Positions 51,603-61,447 of a stretch of 64,000 bases of DNA are shown one piece after another. Positions within the stretch are counted from its first letter, which is position 1. Each line of letters begins with the position of its first letter. The notes below the pieces were generated by a model. It did no database searches and had not been told where the DNA came from. It saw only the letters and a list, made by a program, of their open reading frames with translations. The DNA lies in contig NZ_JOIU01000015.1 of NCBI RefSeq assembly GCF_000720135.1, positions 186,001 to 250,000 of the forward strand, in the 5' to 3' direction. A program made the translations under genes and the position numbers. This stretch comes from Streptomyces sp. NRRL S-1022. Its GTDB lineage: Bacteria > Actinomycetota > Actinomycetes > Streptomycetales > Streptomycetaceae.

Positions 51603-52871
51603 ATGCACCAGTCAGCACCCGACCTTCGACCCCGGGTCCTGCACCTCGCACAACCCGTCGACGGCGGTGTCGCCCGGGTCGTGCTCGACCTTGCGCGGGC
51701 CCAGCTCGCGGCAGGCATGCCGGTCACGGTGGCCTGCCCGGGCGGCGCACTGGCCGCCGGCCTGCGGGAACTGGGCGTCGACGTCCGGGACTGGCGGGCG
51801 GCCAGGTCCCCGGGTCCCGGTCTGCCGGGCGAGGTACGGCGGCTCGCACGCCTGATCGACGATGTGCGGCCCGAACTGGTGCACGCGCACAGTGCCAAGG
51901 CCGGCCTGGCCGCGCGGCTCGCCGTCCGCGGGCGCGTCCCGACCGTGTTCCAGCCGCACGCCTGGTCCTTCGAGGCGGTCGGCGGCCTCACCGCTGCGCT
52001 CGCCCTGCGCTGGGAGCGGTGGGGGGCGCACTGGGCGGACCGAGTGGTGTGCGTCAGCGAGGCAGAGCGCGCGACAGGTCTGCGCGCCGGCGTGCGCGCC
52101 GCGTACGCGGTCATCCCGAACGGCATCGACACGACCCGTTTCGCACCGGCTCCGGACACCTGCACCGCACCCGGCCACACGACCGCACCCCCGTACGCAT
52201 CGCGAACCACCGACGCCGAGAAGCCCCCACCGGGACCACCGGCACCCGGCGGCGAGAGCCGCCCTCTCGTCGTGTGCGTAGGCCGTCTCTGCCGCCAGAA
52301 GGGTCAGGACGTACTGCTGCGGGCCTGGGAGACAGTCCTCGACCTGCTGCCACGGGCGAGCCTCGTGCTCGTCGGTGACGGCCCCGACAGCGAGGCCTTA
52401 CGGCGTCAGGCACCCTCCTCCGTGCACTTCGCCGGCGCCGTCCCCGACCCCGTGCCCTGGTACCGGGCCGCCGACCTGGTGGTGCTGCCCTCTCGCTGGG
52501 AGGGCATGGCGCTCGCCCCGCTGGAGGCACTGGGCTGCGCAACACCCGTCGTACTCACCGACGTCGACGGCGCCCGGGAGAGCCTGCCGCCGGCACTCGC
52601 CGAGCACTGCCTGGTGCCGCCGGAGGATCCCTCGGCACTGGCCGCAGCGGTCACCGGGCTGCTCAGCGATCCACCGCTGCGCGCGGCGCTCGGCGACCAG
52701 GGCCGTCGGCACGTCCTGACCTCGCATGACGTGCGGATGACCGCCGAACGGTTCGCGGCCCTCTACCGCTCCCTCCTCGGAACCGCCGACGCAGGCTGCG
52801 GCGCCCCGGCGGCGGCCAGCGGAACAGCCCACCTCGTGCCCTCCGAGTGCAGGGAGTCCACCCACTCGTGA
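51603..52871 (+). CDS. GT4-type glycosyltransferase (first EPS gene; contains a TTA codon)
   Basis: This is a 422-residue GT-B transferase. N-terminal LHLAQPVDGGVARVVLDLAR, AVIPNGID and VCVGRLCRQKGQDVLLRAW are typical of family 4. The donor-binding region is PSRWEGMALAPLEALGCATP. It adds a sugar to the lipid-linked repeat unit. An insert of about 35 Pro/Thr-rich residues separates the two lobes. Leu codon TTA at 52398-52400 (in SEALRRQ) makes translation dependent on the bldA tRNA. It overlaps the next gene by GTGA. Confidence 0.87.
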   Translation: MHQSAPDLRPRVLHLAQPVDGGVARVVLDLARAQLAAGMPVTVACPGGALAAGLRELGVDVRDWRAARSPGPGLPGEVRRLARLIDDVRPELVHAHSAKAGLAARLAVRGRVPTVFQPHAWSFEAVGGLTAALALRWERWGAHWADRVVCVSEAERATGLRAGVRAAYAVIPNGIDTTRFAPAPDTCTAPGHTTAPPYASRTTDAEKPPPGPPAPGGESRPLVVCVGRLCRQKGQDVLLRAWETVLDLLPRASLVLVGDGPDSEALRRQAPSSVHFAGAVPDPVPWYRAADLVVLPSRWEGMALAPLEALGCATPVVLTDVDGARESLPPALAEHCLVPPEDPSALAAAVTGLLSDPPLRAALGDQGRRHVLTSHDVRMTAERFAALYRSLLGTADAGCGAPAAASGTAHLVPSECRESTHS

Positions 52872-54283
52872 CTGCGGAAAGCACCGTCCCCTCCGGCGCG
52901 CAGCCATGGGACCACGGATTCTCGCCCGTCTCCGTCCTGCCGGCCCGCGCCGAAGGCGGATTCCGGTTCCCGCTGCGGCGCCCGCCCGCGCGGCCCGCCT
53001 CGCCGCTGCCCCTGCTCACCGCCGACCTGTTCGCCGCGCTGGTGGGCGGGGTCGCGCTGGACGAGGCCGCCCGGCCGCTGCCGGTCGCCCTTCTGGTGTC
53101 CGGCGCGCTGCTGCTGCGGCCGCCCTCCGCACGACCGGTGCCGGGCGTGCTCGACGAACTGCCCGCGGTGTGCGGACGGATCGCGGTGGTCTGGCTGGTC
53201 CTGGCCGCGCTGCTCGCCGCGTACGATCCGGGGCGCGTCCTCACCGCCTCCACCCTGCTGCTGGGCTGCGCGCTGCACGCCGCTGCGGCCGGCGCGGGCC
53301 GGGGCGTGGTGCACTGGCGGCGCCGGGTCGTGCTGCGCCGCCACCCGCGTCCCGCCCTGGTGATCGGGCCCGTGGTGACCGCGCGGCGGGTCGCCGCCGC
53401 GCTGCTCCGACAACCGGGGTGCGGGGTGCGCCCGGTGGGTGTCGTCGCGGAACACCCGGACGGTGCCGGCGGACTGCCCGTGCTCACCACCGGCGAGGAG
53501 GTGGAGCGGGCGCTCATCCAGAACGGAGTGCGGGTCGCCCTCACCGTGCACCCGGCCGTGCGCACCGAGAAGGGATCGCTGCTGCGGGCGCTGGTCGAGT
53601 CCGGTTGCGTGCTGTGGGAGGTGGACGCGGACACGCCGGCGTACGAGATGCGCGAGCAGCTCGCGGGGTTCGCCGTGCGCCGCCTGGACCTGGGCGTGCG
53701 ACGGCGGGCGAGCGTGGTCAAGCGGCTGTTGGACATCGCGGTGGCCGGCGCGCTGCTGGTGCTGGTCAGCCCGGTGCTGCTGGTGTGCGCGGTGGTGCTG
53801 CGGCTCACCGACGGGCCCGGGGTGGTGTTCCGGCAGGAGCGCATCGGCAAGGACGGCCGGCCCTTCACGCTGCTGAAGTTCCGCACCCACCGTCCGGCCG
53901 ACGAGCACGAGGCGGCCACCCGGTGGAGCGTGGCCGGTGAGCGGAAGATGACCCCTTTCTGCCGGTTCCTGCGGCAGACCTCGTTGGACGAGCTGCTCCA
54001 GCTGTGGAACGTCGTGCGGGGTGACATGAGCCTGGTCGGCCCGCGCCCGGAACGGCCGTATTTCGTGGCCCAGTTCAGCCAGGCCTACCCGGGCTACGCG
54101 GCCCGCCACCGCATGCAGACCGGAATCACCGGACTCTCCCAGGTCAACGGGCTGCGCGGCGACACCTCGATCGAGGACCGGGCCCGTTTCGACAACGCCT
54201 ACATCGACAACTGGTCGCTGTGGCAGGACGTCTGCATCCTGCTGCGCACCGCCGCCGCGCTCGTACGGTCCACGGGGAGCTGA
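52868..54283 (+). CDS. Polyprenyl-phosphate sugar-1-phosphate transferase (EPS initiating enzyme)
   Basis: This is a 471-residue protein. An N-terminal membrane region and nucleotide-like domain are followed by the bacterial sugar transferase domain. That domain has a membrane-inserting helix (KRLLDIAVAGALLVLVSPVL), FRQERIGKDGRPF, and the conserved LRQTSLDELLQLWNVVRGDM and SLVGPRPE. It loads the first sugar phosphate on undecaprenyl phosphate, starting each repeat unit. GTG 52868 overlaps the upstream stop. Confidence 0.9.
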   Translation: MTAESTVPSGAQPWDHGFSPVSVLPARAEGGFRFPLRRPPARPASPLPLLTADLFAALVGGVALDEAARPLPVALLVSGALLLRPPSARPVPGVLDELPAVCGRIAVVWLVLAALLAAYDPGRVLTASTLLLGCALHAAAAGAGRGVVHWRRRVVLRRHPRPALVIGPVVTARRVAAALLRQPGCGVRPVGVVAEHPDGAGGLPVLTTGEEVERALIQNGVRVALTVHPAVRTEKGSLLRALVESGCVLWEVDADTPAYEMREQLAGFAVRRLDLGVRRRASVVKRLLDIAVAGALLVLVSPVLLVCAVVLRLTDGPGVVFRQERIGKDGRPFTLLKFRTHRPADEHEAATRWSVAGERKMTPFCRFLRQTSLDELLQLWNVVRGDMSLVGPRPERPYFVAQFSQAYPGYAARHRMQTGITGLSQVNGLRGDTSIEDRARFDNAYIDNWSLWQDVCILLRTAAALVRSTGS

Positions 54284-54286
54284 CCG

Positions 54287-55648
54287 ATGGCCCTCGCCCT
54301 GTCGTTCCACCGCTCGGCACGACCGTCCCCGGTGCTGCCGGTGCTGGCCGTGGTCGCACTGCTCGCGCTGCCGGTCGCCCCCGGCGGCGAGGGCGGTGCG
54401 GGTCCCGCCGACGCGCTGTCCGCGCTGGTCGTCCTCTTCTGCGCGGTACGGCTGCTCCGCGCACGCCACCGCCCGCTCACCCGCACCGCCGCACTGATCC
54501 TCGGGCTGCCGGTGGCCGGTCTCGCGCTGGCCGCCCTGCACGCGGTCTCGCCGGGCGCCGGAATCACCGGCCTCGGCCGTTACCTCCAGATCTTCGTCCT
54601 CGTTCCGGCCGCCGTCGTGCTCCTCGTCCGCGGCCGGTCCGACTTCCGGTTGCTGGCCTGGTCGGTGGTGGCCCTCGCCGGGTGGCAGGGGGCGATCGGC
54701 GTGCACCAGTACGCCACCGGCACCGGTGCCTCCTACCAGGGCCAGGACATCCGCGCGGTCGGCACCTTCGGGGCGACGGACGTGATGGGCATGGCGACGG
54801 TGGTGTCCTTCGGGCTGGTGTGCGCGGTGGGCCTGGCGGCCGGCCGGTCCACGGGGCGGGGGCGTGCGCTCGCCGCCTGCTGCGCGCTCGCGCTCGCGGT
54901 TCCGCTCACCCTGTCCTTCAGCCGGGGCGCCTGGATCGCGACCGCGGTCACCGTCACCGTCCAGCTGGTCCTGGCCGGGTTGCGCCGGGCACTGAAGGCG
55001 GGAGCGGCCGTGGTCGCCGCTGGTGTGGTCCTGGTGGGCGGGTTCGGGGTGGGTACGGCGATGCTCCAGGAACGGTTCGACAGCATCACCCAGGTCACCG
55101 ACGCACCCGACCAGTCGGTCATCGACCGGTACACGATGTGGGCCGCGGCCACCGACATGTGGCGCGACCGCCCGCTGACCGGTGTCGGTCTGAAGGGCTT
55201 CCCCGAGTACCGCGACGGGCACGCCTCGCTCGCGCTGTCCTCGGGCAGCGACACCGCGGGCGCGGGTGCCGCCTACCGCCGGCAGCCGCTGCTCTCACCG
55301 CACAACATGTACCTGCTGGTCCTGTGCGAACAGGGCCTGATCGGGCTGCTCTGCCTCGCGGGCGGCTGGCTGGCCCTGCTGGTGTGCGCGCTGCTCGGTC
55401 TGTGGCGGGCCCGCACGGCCGGCGGCCGGGGCCTGGACTGCGCGCTGGTCGCCTGCGGGCTGCTGGTCTGGCAGCTCGTCGACTTCGTCTACGCCGACAT
55501 CGGCGGCCCGACGACCGTACTGACGGCGGTGTGCTTCGGTCTGGTCGCCTGGTGGGCGCTGGCCGGCGCCGACCGGACCGTTTCCGGTGACAGCACCGCC
55601 GTACCCGCCGCACGGGACAGGGTGACCGGGGAGGCGGTCCTGCGATGA
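54287..55648 (+). CDS. O-antigen ligase/polymerase-like (Wzy-type) membrane protein
   Basis: This is a 453-residue protein with about eleven membrane helices. The large loop between late helices contains DRPLTGVGLKGFPEYR and SPHNMYLLVLCEQGLIG, the Wzy_C/WaaL pattern. It should polymerise exported repeat units. It starts 3 nt after the transferase gene. Confidence 0.87.
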   Translation: MALALSFHRSARPSPVLPVLAVVALLALPVAPGGEGGAGPADALSALVVLFCAVRLLRARHRPLTRTAALILGLPVAGLALAALHAVSPGAGITGLGRYLQIFVLVPAAVVLLVRGRSDFRLLAWSVVALAGWQGAIGVHQYATGTGASYQGQDIRAVGTFGATDVMGMATVVSFGLVCAVGLAAGRSTGRGRALAACCALALAVPLTLSFSRGAWIATAVTVTVQLVLAGLRRALKAGAAVVAAGVVLVGGFGVGTAMLQERFDSITQVTDAPDQSVIDRYTMWAAATDMWRDRPLTGVGLKGFPEYRDGHASLALSSGSDTAGAGAAYRRQPLLSPHNMYLLVLCEQGLIGLLCLAGGWLALLVCALLGLWRARTAGGRGLDCALVACGLLVWQLVDFVYADIGGPTTVLTAVCFGLVAWWALAGADRTVSGDSTAVPAARDRVTGEAVLR

Positions 55649-55730
55649 CGGTCACCCGACCGGGCCGCGACCGGCACCCCACACCCCACCGGACACCCCC
55701 GCTGCGACGCCGGAAGCGGAGGCCGACCAG

Positions 55731-57725
55731 ATGACACGGCCCGGAGCGCCGGGCGCACCGGTGCCGCGGTCCGGTACGGCATACGGGCCGACGGGAGAGG
55801 CACGGCCCCAGCCCGGTACGGCACACCGGCCGACGGTGGACGCACGGCCCGAGGCCGGTGGGGCCGCCGTGCCGGGGGCCCGGTCGGCCGAGCCCTCCCT
55901 CGTCGGACCCACCACCAGCGCGGCGGGCCGGCCCCGCCCCCCGGCACCCCCCGCCACCACCGAGACGACTCTCGCCGCGAGCCCCATGCCACCGCTCCCC
56001 GATCCCACCCCCACGCAGCCCCCGGCCGACACTCCCGTACCCATCCCACCGCCGCCCGGCCCTGCCCCGGCCCAGCCACCTCTCACCCACGCCTCCACCT
56101 CGCCTCACCGCACACCCCCCACCCCTGCGGCCCCCTCGCTCCCGGCTACCGAGAACGCCCCGCCCACTGGGCGCTTCCTCGCCCACGCCACCCTCGTCAC
56201 CGCCTCCCTCTCCATCGCGGCGGCGCTGCTCGGGCTGGTTCGGGACCAGTCGCTGGCCCGGCTGTTCGGGGCCGGGCGGGACACGGATGCCTTCCTGGTC
56301 GCCTGGACGGTGCCGGAGTTCGCGGCCACGTTGCTGATCGAGGACGGGCTGGCCTTCGCGCTGATCCCGGCGTTCAGCGGAGCCCTCGCCCGCCGTGCGC
56401 GGGGCGAGCCGGGGGATCCGGTGCGGTCGCTGGTGGCCGGCACCCTGCCCCGGCTGACCCTGGCGTTCACGGCGGTCGGGGCGCTGCTCGCGGTGGCCGC
56501 GCCGCAGTTCGTCGCCGCGCTCGCGCCGGGCCTGCCCGACCCGGCCCTCGCCGTGGACTGCACCCGGCTCACCGCGACCTGCGTGCTGAGCTTCGGCCTC
56601 GCCGGGTACTCCAGCGCGGTCCTCAGGGCCCACCGCCGCTTCCTGGCACCGGCCGCGATCTACGTCGCGTACAACGTCGGCATCATCGCGGCGATGTACG
56701 CACTCGGCGGCCGATGGGGCGTGCGGTCCGCCGCGTTGGGTGTGGCGGCGGGCGGCTGTCTGATGGTGCTGGTCCAGCTCCCGTCCGTGGTACGGCAGTT
56801 GCGCCGCCGCCGGATCAGCGGGACGCAGGCCGGGGCCGCCGCCGCGGCGCAGCCGCTGAACGTGCCGCTCCTGGCCACCGTGCTGCTTTTCGCCCTGTGC
56901 CGGCAGTCGCAGGTGCTGATCGAGCGGTTCCTCGCCTCGGAGCTGCCGGCCGGGGCCATCTCGCACCTGAACTACGCGCAGAAGGTCGCACAGATCCCCA
57001 TGACGCTGTCGATGATGCTGTGCACGGTCACCTTCCCGGTGGTGGCGCGGGCGCTGGCCGACGGTGACACCGAGCGGGCCCGGACCCGGGTGGAGCAGGA
57101 TCTGGCGCTGGCCGGCGCTCTGGTGCTGCTCGGTACGGCCGCGGTCGTGGCCTGCGCCCCGCAGCTGATCGGGCTGCTGTTCCAGCGGGGCGCGTTCACG
57201 GCGCAGGACACCGCCGCGACCGCCGGTGTGATGCGGGTCTACGCGCTCGGTCTGCTCGGCCAGACCCTGACCGGCGTTCTCGTGCGCTCCTACTTCTCGG
57301 CGGGCCGCCCCGCCTGGTACCCGGTGGCGGCGATGACCGCGGGCATCGTGGCGACCTCCTGGATCGGCGCCTGGACGCTCGGTTCCTGGGGGGTCACCGG
57401 GATCGCCGCCGCCAACGCCACCGGCATCACCCTCACCGCCGTCCTGCTGCTCGCCGGGATGCGGCTCCGCAGCGTGCCCATCCGGACCGGGTCGGTGCTG
57501 CGCGAGCTGAGCCGGCCGCTGCGGGCGGCGGTGGTGGCCACCGTGGCCGGCGGGTTCGTGGCAGGTCTGCCGTCGGCCCCGCTCGCGGGGCTGGCCGCCG
57601 GAGCCGCCACGGTGACCGTCGTGTTCGTCCTCCTCGGCTGGGCCCTGGGTGCCCAGGGCTTCGCACCCGCACTCCGTTCCGTACGCTCCCTCACCCGAAA
57701 GCTCGCCCATGCCGTCCTCCGCTGA
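55731..57725 (+). CDS. MurJ/Wzx-type lipid-linked sugar flippase
   Basis: This is a 664-residue protein. The first 140 residues or so are Pro/Thr/Ala-rich and disordered. A MVF-family domain of about fourteen helices follows (LLGLVRDQSLARLFG, then NYAQKVAQIPMTLSMMLCTV). MVF proteins flip lipid II or EPS lipid-linked repeats; within this operon the EPS role is likely. A 29-codon ORF (55645-55734) couples it to the polymerase gene on both sides through ATGA overlaps. Confidence 0.85.
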   Translation: MTRPGAPGAPVPRSGTAYGPTGEARPQPGTAHRPTVDARPEAGGAAVPGARSAEPSLVGPTTSAAGRPRPPAPPATTETTLAASPMPPLPDPTPTQPPADTPVPIPPPPGPAPAQPPLTHASTSPHRTPPTPAAPSLPATENAPPTGRFLAHATLVTASLSIAAALLGLVRDQSLARLFGAGRDTDAFLVAWTVPEFAATLLIEDGLAFALIPAFSGALARRARGEPGDPVRSLVAGTLPRLTLAFTAVGALLAVAAPQFVAALAPGLPDPALAVDCTRLTATCVLSFGLAGYSSAVLRAHRRFLAPAAIYVAYNVGIIAAMYALGGRWGVRSAALGVAAGGCLMVLVQLPSVVRQLRRRRISGTQAGAAAAAQPLNVPLLATVLLFALCRQSQVLIERFLASELPAGAISHLNYAQKVAQIPMTLSMMLCTVTFPVVARALADGDTERARTRVEQDLALAGALVLLGTAAVVACAPQLIGLLFQRGAFTAQDTAATAGVMRVYALGLLGQTLTGVLVRSYFSAGRPAWYPVAAMTAGIVATSWIGAWTLGSWGVTGIAAANATGITLTAVLLLAGMRLRSVPIRTGSVLRELSRPLRAAVVATVAGGFVAGLPSAPLAGLAAGAATVTVVFVLLGWALGAQGFAPALRSVRSLTRKLAHAVLR

Positions 57726-58470
57726 GTCCCCGGCCCTCACCCGGCGCCCCGCCCCGGGCCCGGTCCCGTGGATCGCCATGTACCACTCGGTCGGCGACTG
57801 CTCCGACGACCCGTACCACGTCACGGTCACCCCGGACCGGCTGGAGCGGCAGCTGCGCTGGCTGCGCAGGCGGGGGCTGCGCGGGGTGTCGGTCACCGAG
57901 CTGCTCACCGCCCGGGCCCGGGGAGCGGGCCGGGACCTGGTGGCGCTCACCTTCGACGACGGGTACGCCGACTTCCTGGACAACGCCCTTCCCGTGCTGG
58001 CCCGTTGGGAGTGCACGGCCACCCTGTTCGTGCTGCCGGGCCGGCTCGGCGGCGACAACGCGTGGGATCCCCTCGGCCCGCGCAAGCCGCTGCTGACGGG
58101 CGACGGCATCCGCCGGGCCGCCGCCGCGAGTATCGAGATCGGCTCGCACGGCCTCACCCACGTGGACCTCACCCGGGCCGACGACAGCCTGCTGAAGGCC
58201 GAGACCGCCGAGAGCCGGGCGGCGCTGGAGGAACTGACCGGTACCCCGGTCACCGGCTTCTGCTATCCGTACGGCACGGTCGACCGCCGGGCCGTCGAGG
58301 CCGTACGGGAGGCCGGTTACGCCTACGCCTGCGCCATCGACCCCGGTGAGCTGACCGGCCCGCACGTCCTGCCGCGCGTGTACGTCGGGCAGAACGACAC
58401 CGCCGTACGCCTGTTCCTGAAACACCGGCTGCACCGGCTGCGCCGGCGGCCCGTCGAGGGGCTGCGGTGA
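57709..58470 (+). CDS. NodB-type polysaccharide deacetylase
   Basis: This is a 253-residue cytosolic-looking NodB-fold enzyme. Motifs are TFDDGYADF (Asp pair), IGSHGLTHVDLT (metal His) and FCYPYG. No signal peptide is seen, so it may act on the nucleotide- or lipid-linked sugar on the inner side. ATG 57709 lies 17 nt inside the flippase gene. It ends overlapping the next glycosyltransferase by GTGA. Confidence 0.85.
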   Translation: MPSSAESPALTRRPAPGPVPWIAMYHSVGDCSDDPYHVTVTPDRLERQLRWLRRRGLRGVSVTELLTARARGAGRDLVALTFDDGYADFLDNALPVLARWECTATLFVLPGRLGGDNAWDPLGPRKPLLTGDGIRRAAAASIEIGSHGLTHVDLTRADDSLLKAETAESRAALEELTGTPVTGFCYPYGTVDRRAVEAVREAGYAYACAIDPGELTGPHVLPRVYVGQNDTAVRLFLKHRLHRLRRRPVEGLR

Positions 58471-59624
58471 AGGCCCTGCACGTCATCACCGGGCTCGGCG
58501 TGGGCGGCGCGGAGCAGCAACTGCGGCTGCTGTTGCGGCACCTGCCGGTCGCGTGCGAGGTCGTGACGCTGACCAACCCCGGACCGGTGGCCGACGGGCT
58601 GGCGGCGGACGGGGTACGGGTGACCCACCTCGGCATGTCCGGGAACCGCGACCTGGCCGCGCTGCCCCGGCTGGCCCGGCACATCCGGCGCGGCCGGTAC
58701 GACCTCGTGCACACCCACCTGTACCGGGCCTGCCTGTACGGCCGGATCGCCGCCCGGCTGGCCGGGGTCCGCGCGGTCGTCGCCACCGAACACTCCCTCG
58801 GCGACTCGCAGATGGAGGGCCGTCCGCTCACGGCGGGGGTGCGCGCGCTGTATCTGCTGGGCGAGCGGCTGGGCCGGTCCACCGTCGCCGTCTCCCCCGC
58901 GGTCGCCGCCCGTCTCGCCCGCTGGGGGGTGCCCGAGCCGCGCATCGCGGTGGTGCCCAACGGCATCGACCTGACGCGGTTCGCCTTCGACCCGGACGCC
59001 CGTCGGCGCACCCGCGACCGGCTCGGGCTGCCCGCCGGCACGTTCGTCATCGGCGGCATCGGCCGGCTCGTCCCCGGCAAACGCTTCGACGTCCTGATCC
59101 AGGCCCTCGCCCGCCTGCCCGCCGACTGCAGACTGCTGCTGGTCGGCGGCGGTCCGCAGGAGCCCGCGCTGCGGCGGGCCACGCACGTGGCCGGGGTCGC
59201 CGGGCGGGTGCTGTTCGCCGGGGAGCGGCCGTATCTGCCGGACGGCTCGTCCGGACCCAGCCTGCCCGCGCTGGCCTGCGCGATGGACGTGCTGGCCGCA
59301 CCCTCGCCCGAGGAGGCGTTCGGCCTCGCGGTCGTGGAGGCGCTGGCGGCCGGGCTACCGGTGCGCTACGCCTCCTGCCCCGCCCTGGAGGACCTGCCGC
59401 CCGGGGCCGCCCCGGGCGCGATGCGGGTCCCCTGCGACGCCGGCGCCTTCGCCCGCGCGCTCGCCGAGGTCCGCGCCGCCGGGCCCGGCCCGCGCACCGC
59501 CCCCGAGGCGGCCCGCCACTACTGCATCACCCGCAGCGCCGCCCGGCTCATGGACGTCTACGCGGCGGCGTTCACCCGCACGGTCCCCCTGTCCCGATCC
59601 CCCGAGGGAGTCAGCCCGTCATGA
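58467..59624 (+). CDS. GT4-type glycosyltransferase (second EPS transferase)
   Basis: This is a 385-residue GT-B transferase. Signs are GLGVGGAEQQLRLLLRHLP, VVPNGIDLTRFAFD, GIGRLVPGKRFDVLIQAL and APSPEEAFGLAVVEALAAG. It probably adds a later sugar to the repeat unit. GTG 58467 overlaps the deacetylase stop, and its own stop overlaps the next start by ATGA. Confidence 0.9.
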   Translation: MKALHVITGLGVGGAEQQLRLLLRHLPVACEVVTLTNPGPVADGLAADGVRVTHLGMSGNRDLAALPRLARHIRRGRYDLVHTHLYRACLYGRIAARLAGVRAVVATEHSLGDSQMEGRPLTAGVRALYLLGERLGRSTVAVSPAVAARLARWGVPEPRIAVVPNGIDLTRFAFDPDARRRTRDRLGLPAGTFVIGGIGRLVPGKRFDVLIQALARLPADCRLLLVGGGPQEPALRRATHVAGVAGRVLFAGERPYLPDGSSGPSLPALACAMDVLAAPSPEEAFGLAVVEALAAGLPVRYASCPALEDLPPGAAPGAMRVPCDAGAFARALAEVRAAGPGPRTAPEAARHYCITRSAARLMDVYAAAFTRTVPLSRSPEGVSPS

Positions 59625-60268
59625 CCGAGAACCTCGTCCCACACCGCCGAACCTCCCGTCTGCGCGCCCTCCCGCCCTGGTCGCTGGTGGCGGCCGGTCT
59701 CCTCGCGGGCGGGCTGCTGGGCGGCGGATACGGCGTGACGAAGTCTCCGGAGTACACGGCGACCAGCTACGTCGTCGCCGTCCCCGGCGAACGGACCGAC
59801 ACCGCCACCGCGCTCGGCTTCGCGCAGGCCTACGGCCGGGTCGCCACCCAGGTGGCGGTGCTCGGCGACGCGCAGGTGTGGGCCGGGGTTCCGGCGCGCA
59901 CCCTGCGCGACAGCGTGCGTACCGCGACCTCGCCGGATGCCCCCATGATCGCCGTCTCCGCCACCTCGGTCCGCCCGGGGCAGGCCGCCGACATGGCCAA
60001 CGCCGTCGCCCGCGCGCTCATCCGCCACGCCGACGCCGCCAAGGCCGACACCCATGTCGGCCTCCTGCAGTTCTCCCGCGCGGCGAAGCCCGGCGCGCCC
60101 GCATCGCCGTCCGCCACGGTGACCGGACTGGTCGGCGCGAGCGCGGGCGGGCTGCTCGGCGCGCTCGCGCTGCTGGCGCGGCCGAAGCGGCGTGCGGAGG
60201 AGGAGGTCACGCGGTCGGCCTCGTTGCCCGGTCCGGCCGTGGCCGCCGACGTGCACGACAAGCTGTGA
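59621..60268 (+). CDS. Wzz-like chain-length protein
   Basis: This is a 215-residue protein with two membrane helices (about 21-41 and 171-190) framing an extracytoplasmic helical domain with SPEYTATSYVVAVP at its start. This Wzz/tyrosine-kinase-adaptor topology sets EPS chain length. No BY-kinase domain is attached and the C-terminal tail is short. It sits between coupled EPS genes. Confidence 0.8.
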   Translation: MTENLVPHRRTSRLRALPPWSLVAAGLLAGGLLGGGYGVTKSPEYTATSYVVAVPGERTDTATALGFAQAYGRVATQVAVLGDAQVWAGVPARTLRDSVRTATSPDAPMIAVSATSVRPGQAADMANAVARALIRHADAAKADTHVGLLQFSRAAKPGAPASPSATVTGLVGASAGGLLGALALLARPKRRAEEEVTRSASLPGPAVAADVHDKL

Positions 60269-61404
60269 TCGCCACCTACCCGGCGGGCACCGCGCGGCCC
60301 GCGCGCGCCACGGGACTGATCAGCGAACTCGTCACCAATGCGGAGAGGTTCGCGGCGCTGGCCCCCGCCTGGGGGCGGCTCTTCGCGCGATGCGGCACCG
60401 CGACTCCGTTCCAGAACCACGCTTGGCTGCATTCGTGGTGGCTGTCGTACGGCCTGCCCGGACGGCTCCGGCTGCTCGTGGTGCACGCGGGCCGGGACAT
60501 GGTGGCCGCCGCGCCGCTGATGCTGGTGCGCCGGCCGCTGCCCGCGCTGGTGCCGCTCGGCGGGACGATCTCCGACTACGCCGACGTGCTGCTGGACGAC
60601 GGCGACAACGGGCGGGCGGCCGGTGCGCTCACCGAGGTGCTCACGGAAGCGGCCGGCACGGCGCTGATCGACTTCCGCGAGGTGCGGCCGGGCGGTGCGG
60701 TGGAGCGGGTGTACGACCTCTGGCGCGGGCCTCGCCGCGCGGTGAGCGACTCGTTGTGCCTGGAACTGCCCGCCGCACCCATGGACGAGCTGATCACCCG
60801 GCTGTCGTCGGGCAAGTCCGCCCAGCGGGTGCGGGCGAAACTGCGCAGGCTGACCTCACTGGGTGTGCAGCGGCGGGCGGTGGGCCCGGAGGAGGTGGAC
60901 GCGGCGATCGGCCGGCTGCTGGAGCTGCACCGGCTGCAATGGCAGGACCGGAAGGTGACGAGCGAGCATCTGCGGCCCCGGTTCCGCGAGCATCTGGTGC
61001 GCGCGTTGGGGCCGATGGTGCGCTCGGGGAACGCGGTGGTCACCGAGTTCCGGCTCGGGGACGAGGTGGTCGCCGTCGACCTGACTCTGCTCTCGGGCAG
61101 CCTGGCGGGTGGCTACCTCTACGGCGCCCATCCGGGCCTGCGCCAGCGGAAGGTGGACGTGGCGGTGATGCTGCTGGACGCCTGCGCCGAGTACACCGGC
61201 GGCAGCGAGCCCCGCACGCTGAGCCTGCTGCGCGGCGACGAACCGTACAAGCACCACTGGCGACCCGAACGTGTCGTCAACCGGCGGCTGCTCATGGCGC
61301 GTCGGCGCACCGCCCCGTTGCTGACGGCCGCGCTGTGCGACGCGACCGCCCGGCAGCGGGGCAGGGAGGCGCTGCTCCGGTGGCGGGAGCGGGGCCAGGG
61401 CTAG
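60265..61404 (+). CDS. GNAT/FemAB-like acyltransferase (CelD-type)
   Basis: This is a 379-residue protein. LAPAWGRLFARCG, TPFQNHAWLHSWW and a C-terminal half with LGDEVVAVDLTLLSG and YGAHPGLRQRKVDVAVML identify the CelD/acetyltransferase-6 group. Such enzymes acylate EPS or related glycans. GTG 60265 overlaps the Wzz-like gene. It is the last gene of the EPS operon. Confidence 0.85.
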   Translation: MIATYPAGTARPARATGLISELVTNAERFAALAPAWGRLFARCGTATPFQNHAWLHSWWLSYGLPGRLRLLVVHAGRDMVAAAPLMLVRRPLPALVPLGGTISDYADVLLDDGDNGRAAGALTEVLTEAAGTALIDFREVRPGGAVERVYDLWRGPRRAVSDSLCLELPAAPMDELITRLSSGKSAQRVRAKLRRLTSLGVQRRAVGPEEVDAAIGRLLELHRLQWQDRKVTSEHLRPRFREHLVRALGPMVRSGNAVVTEFRLGDEVVAVDLTLLSGSLAGGYLYGAHPGLRQRKVDVAVMLLDACAEYTGGSEPRTLSLLRGDEPYKHHWRPERVVNRRLLMARRRTAPLLTAALCDATARQRGREALLRWRERGQG

Positions 61405-61447
61405 GGCCTTTCGTCCGGATCAGGCCGGCTTCGGCTGACGGTGCCTT

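Noticed and set aside
55119..58253. 1044-residue minus-strand frame over the EPS genes
   Set aside because: It is antisense to the polymerase, flippase and deacetylase, whose domains are unambiguous. Composition is Arg/Gly/Pro-rich.
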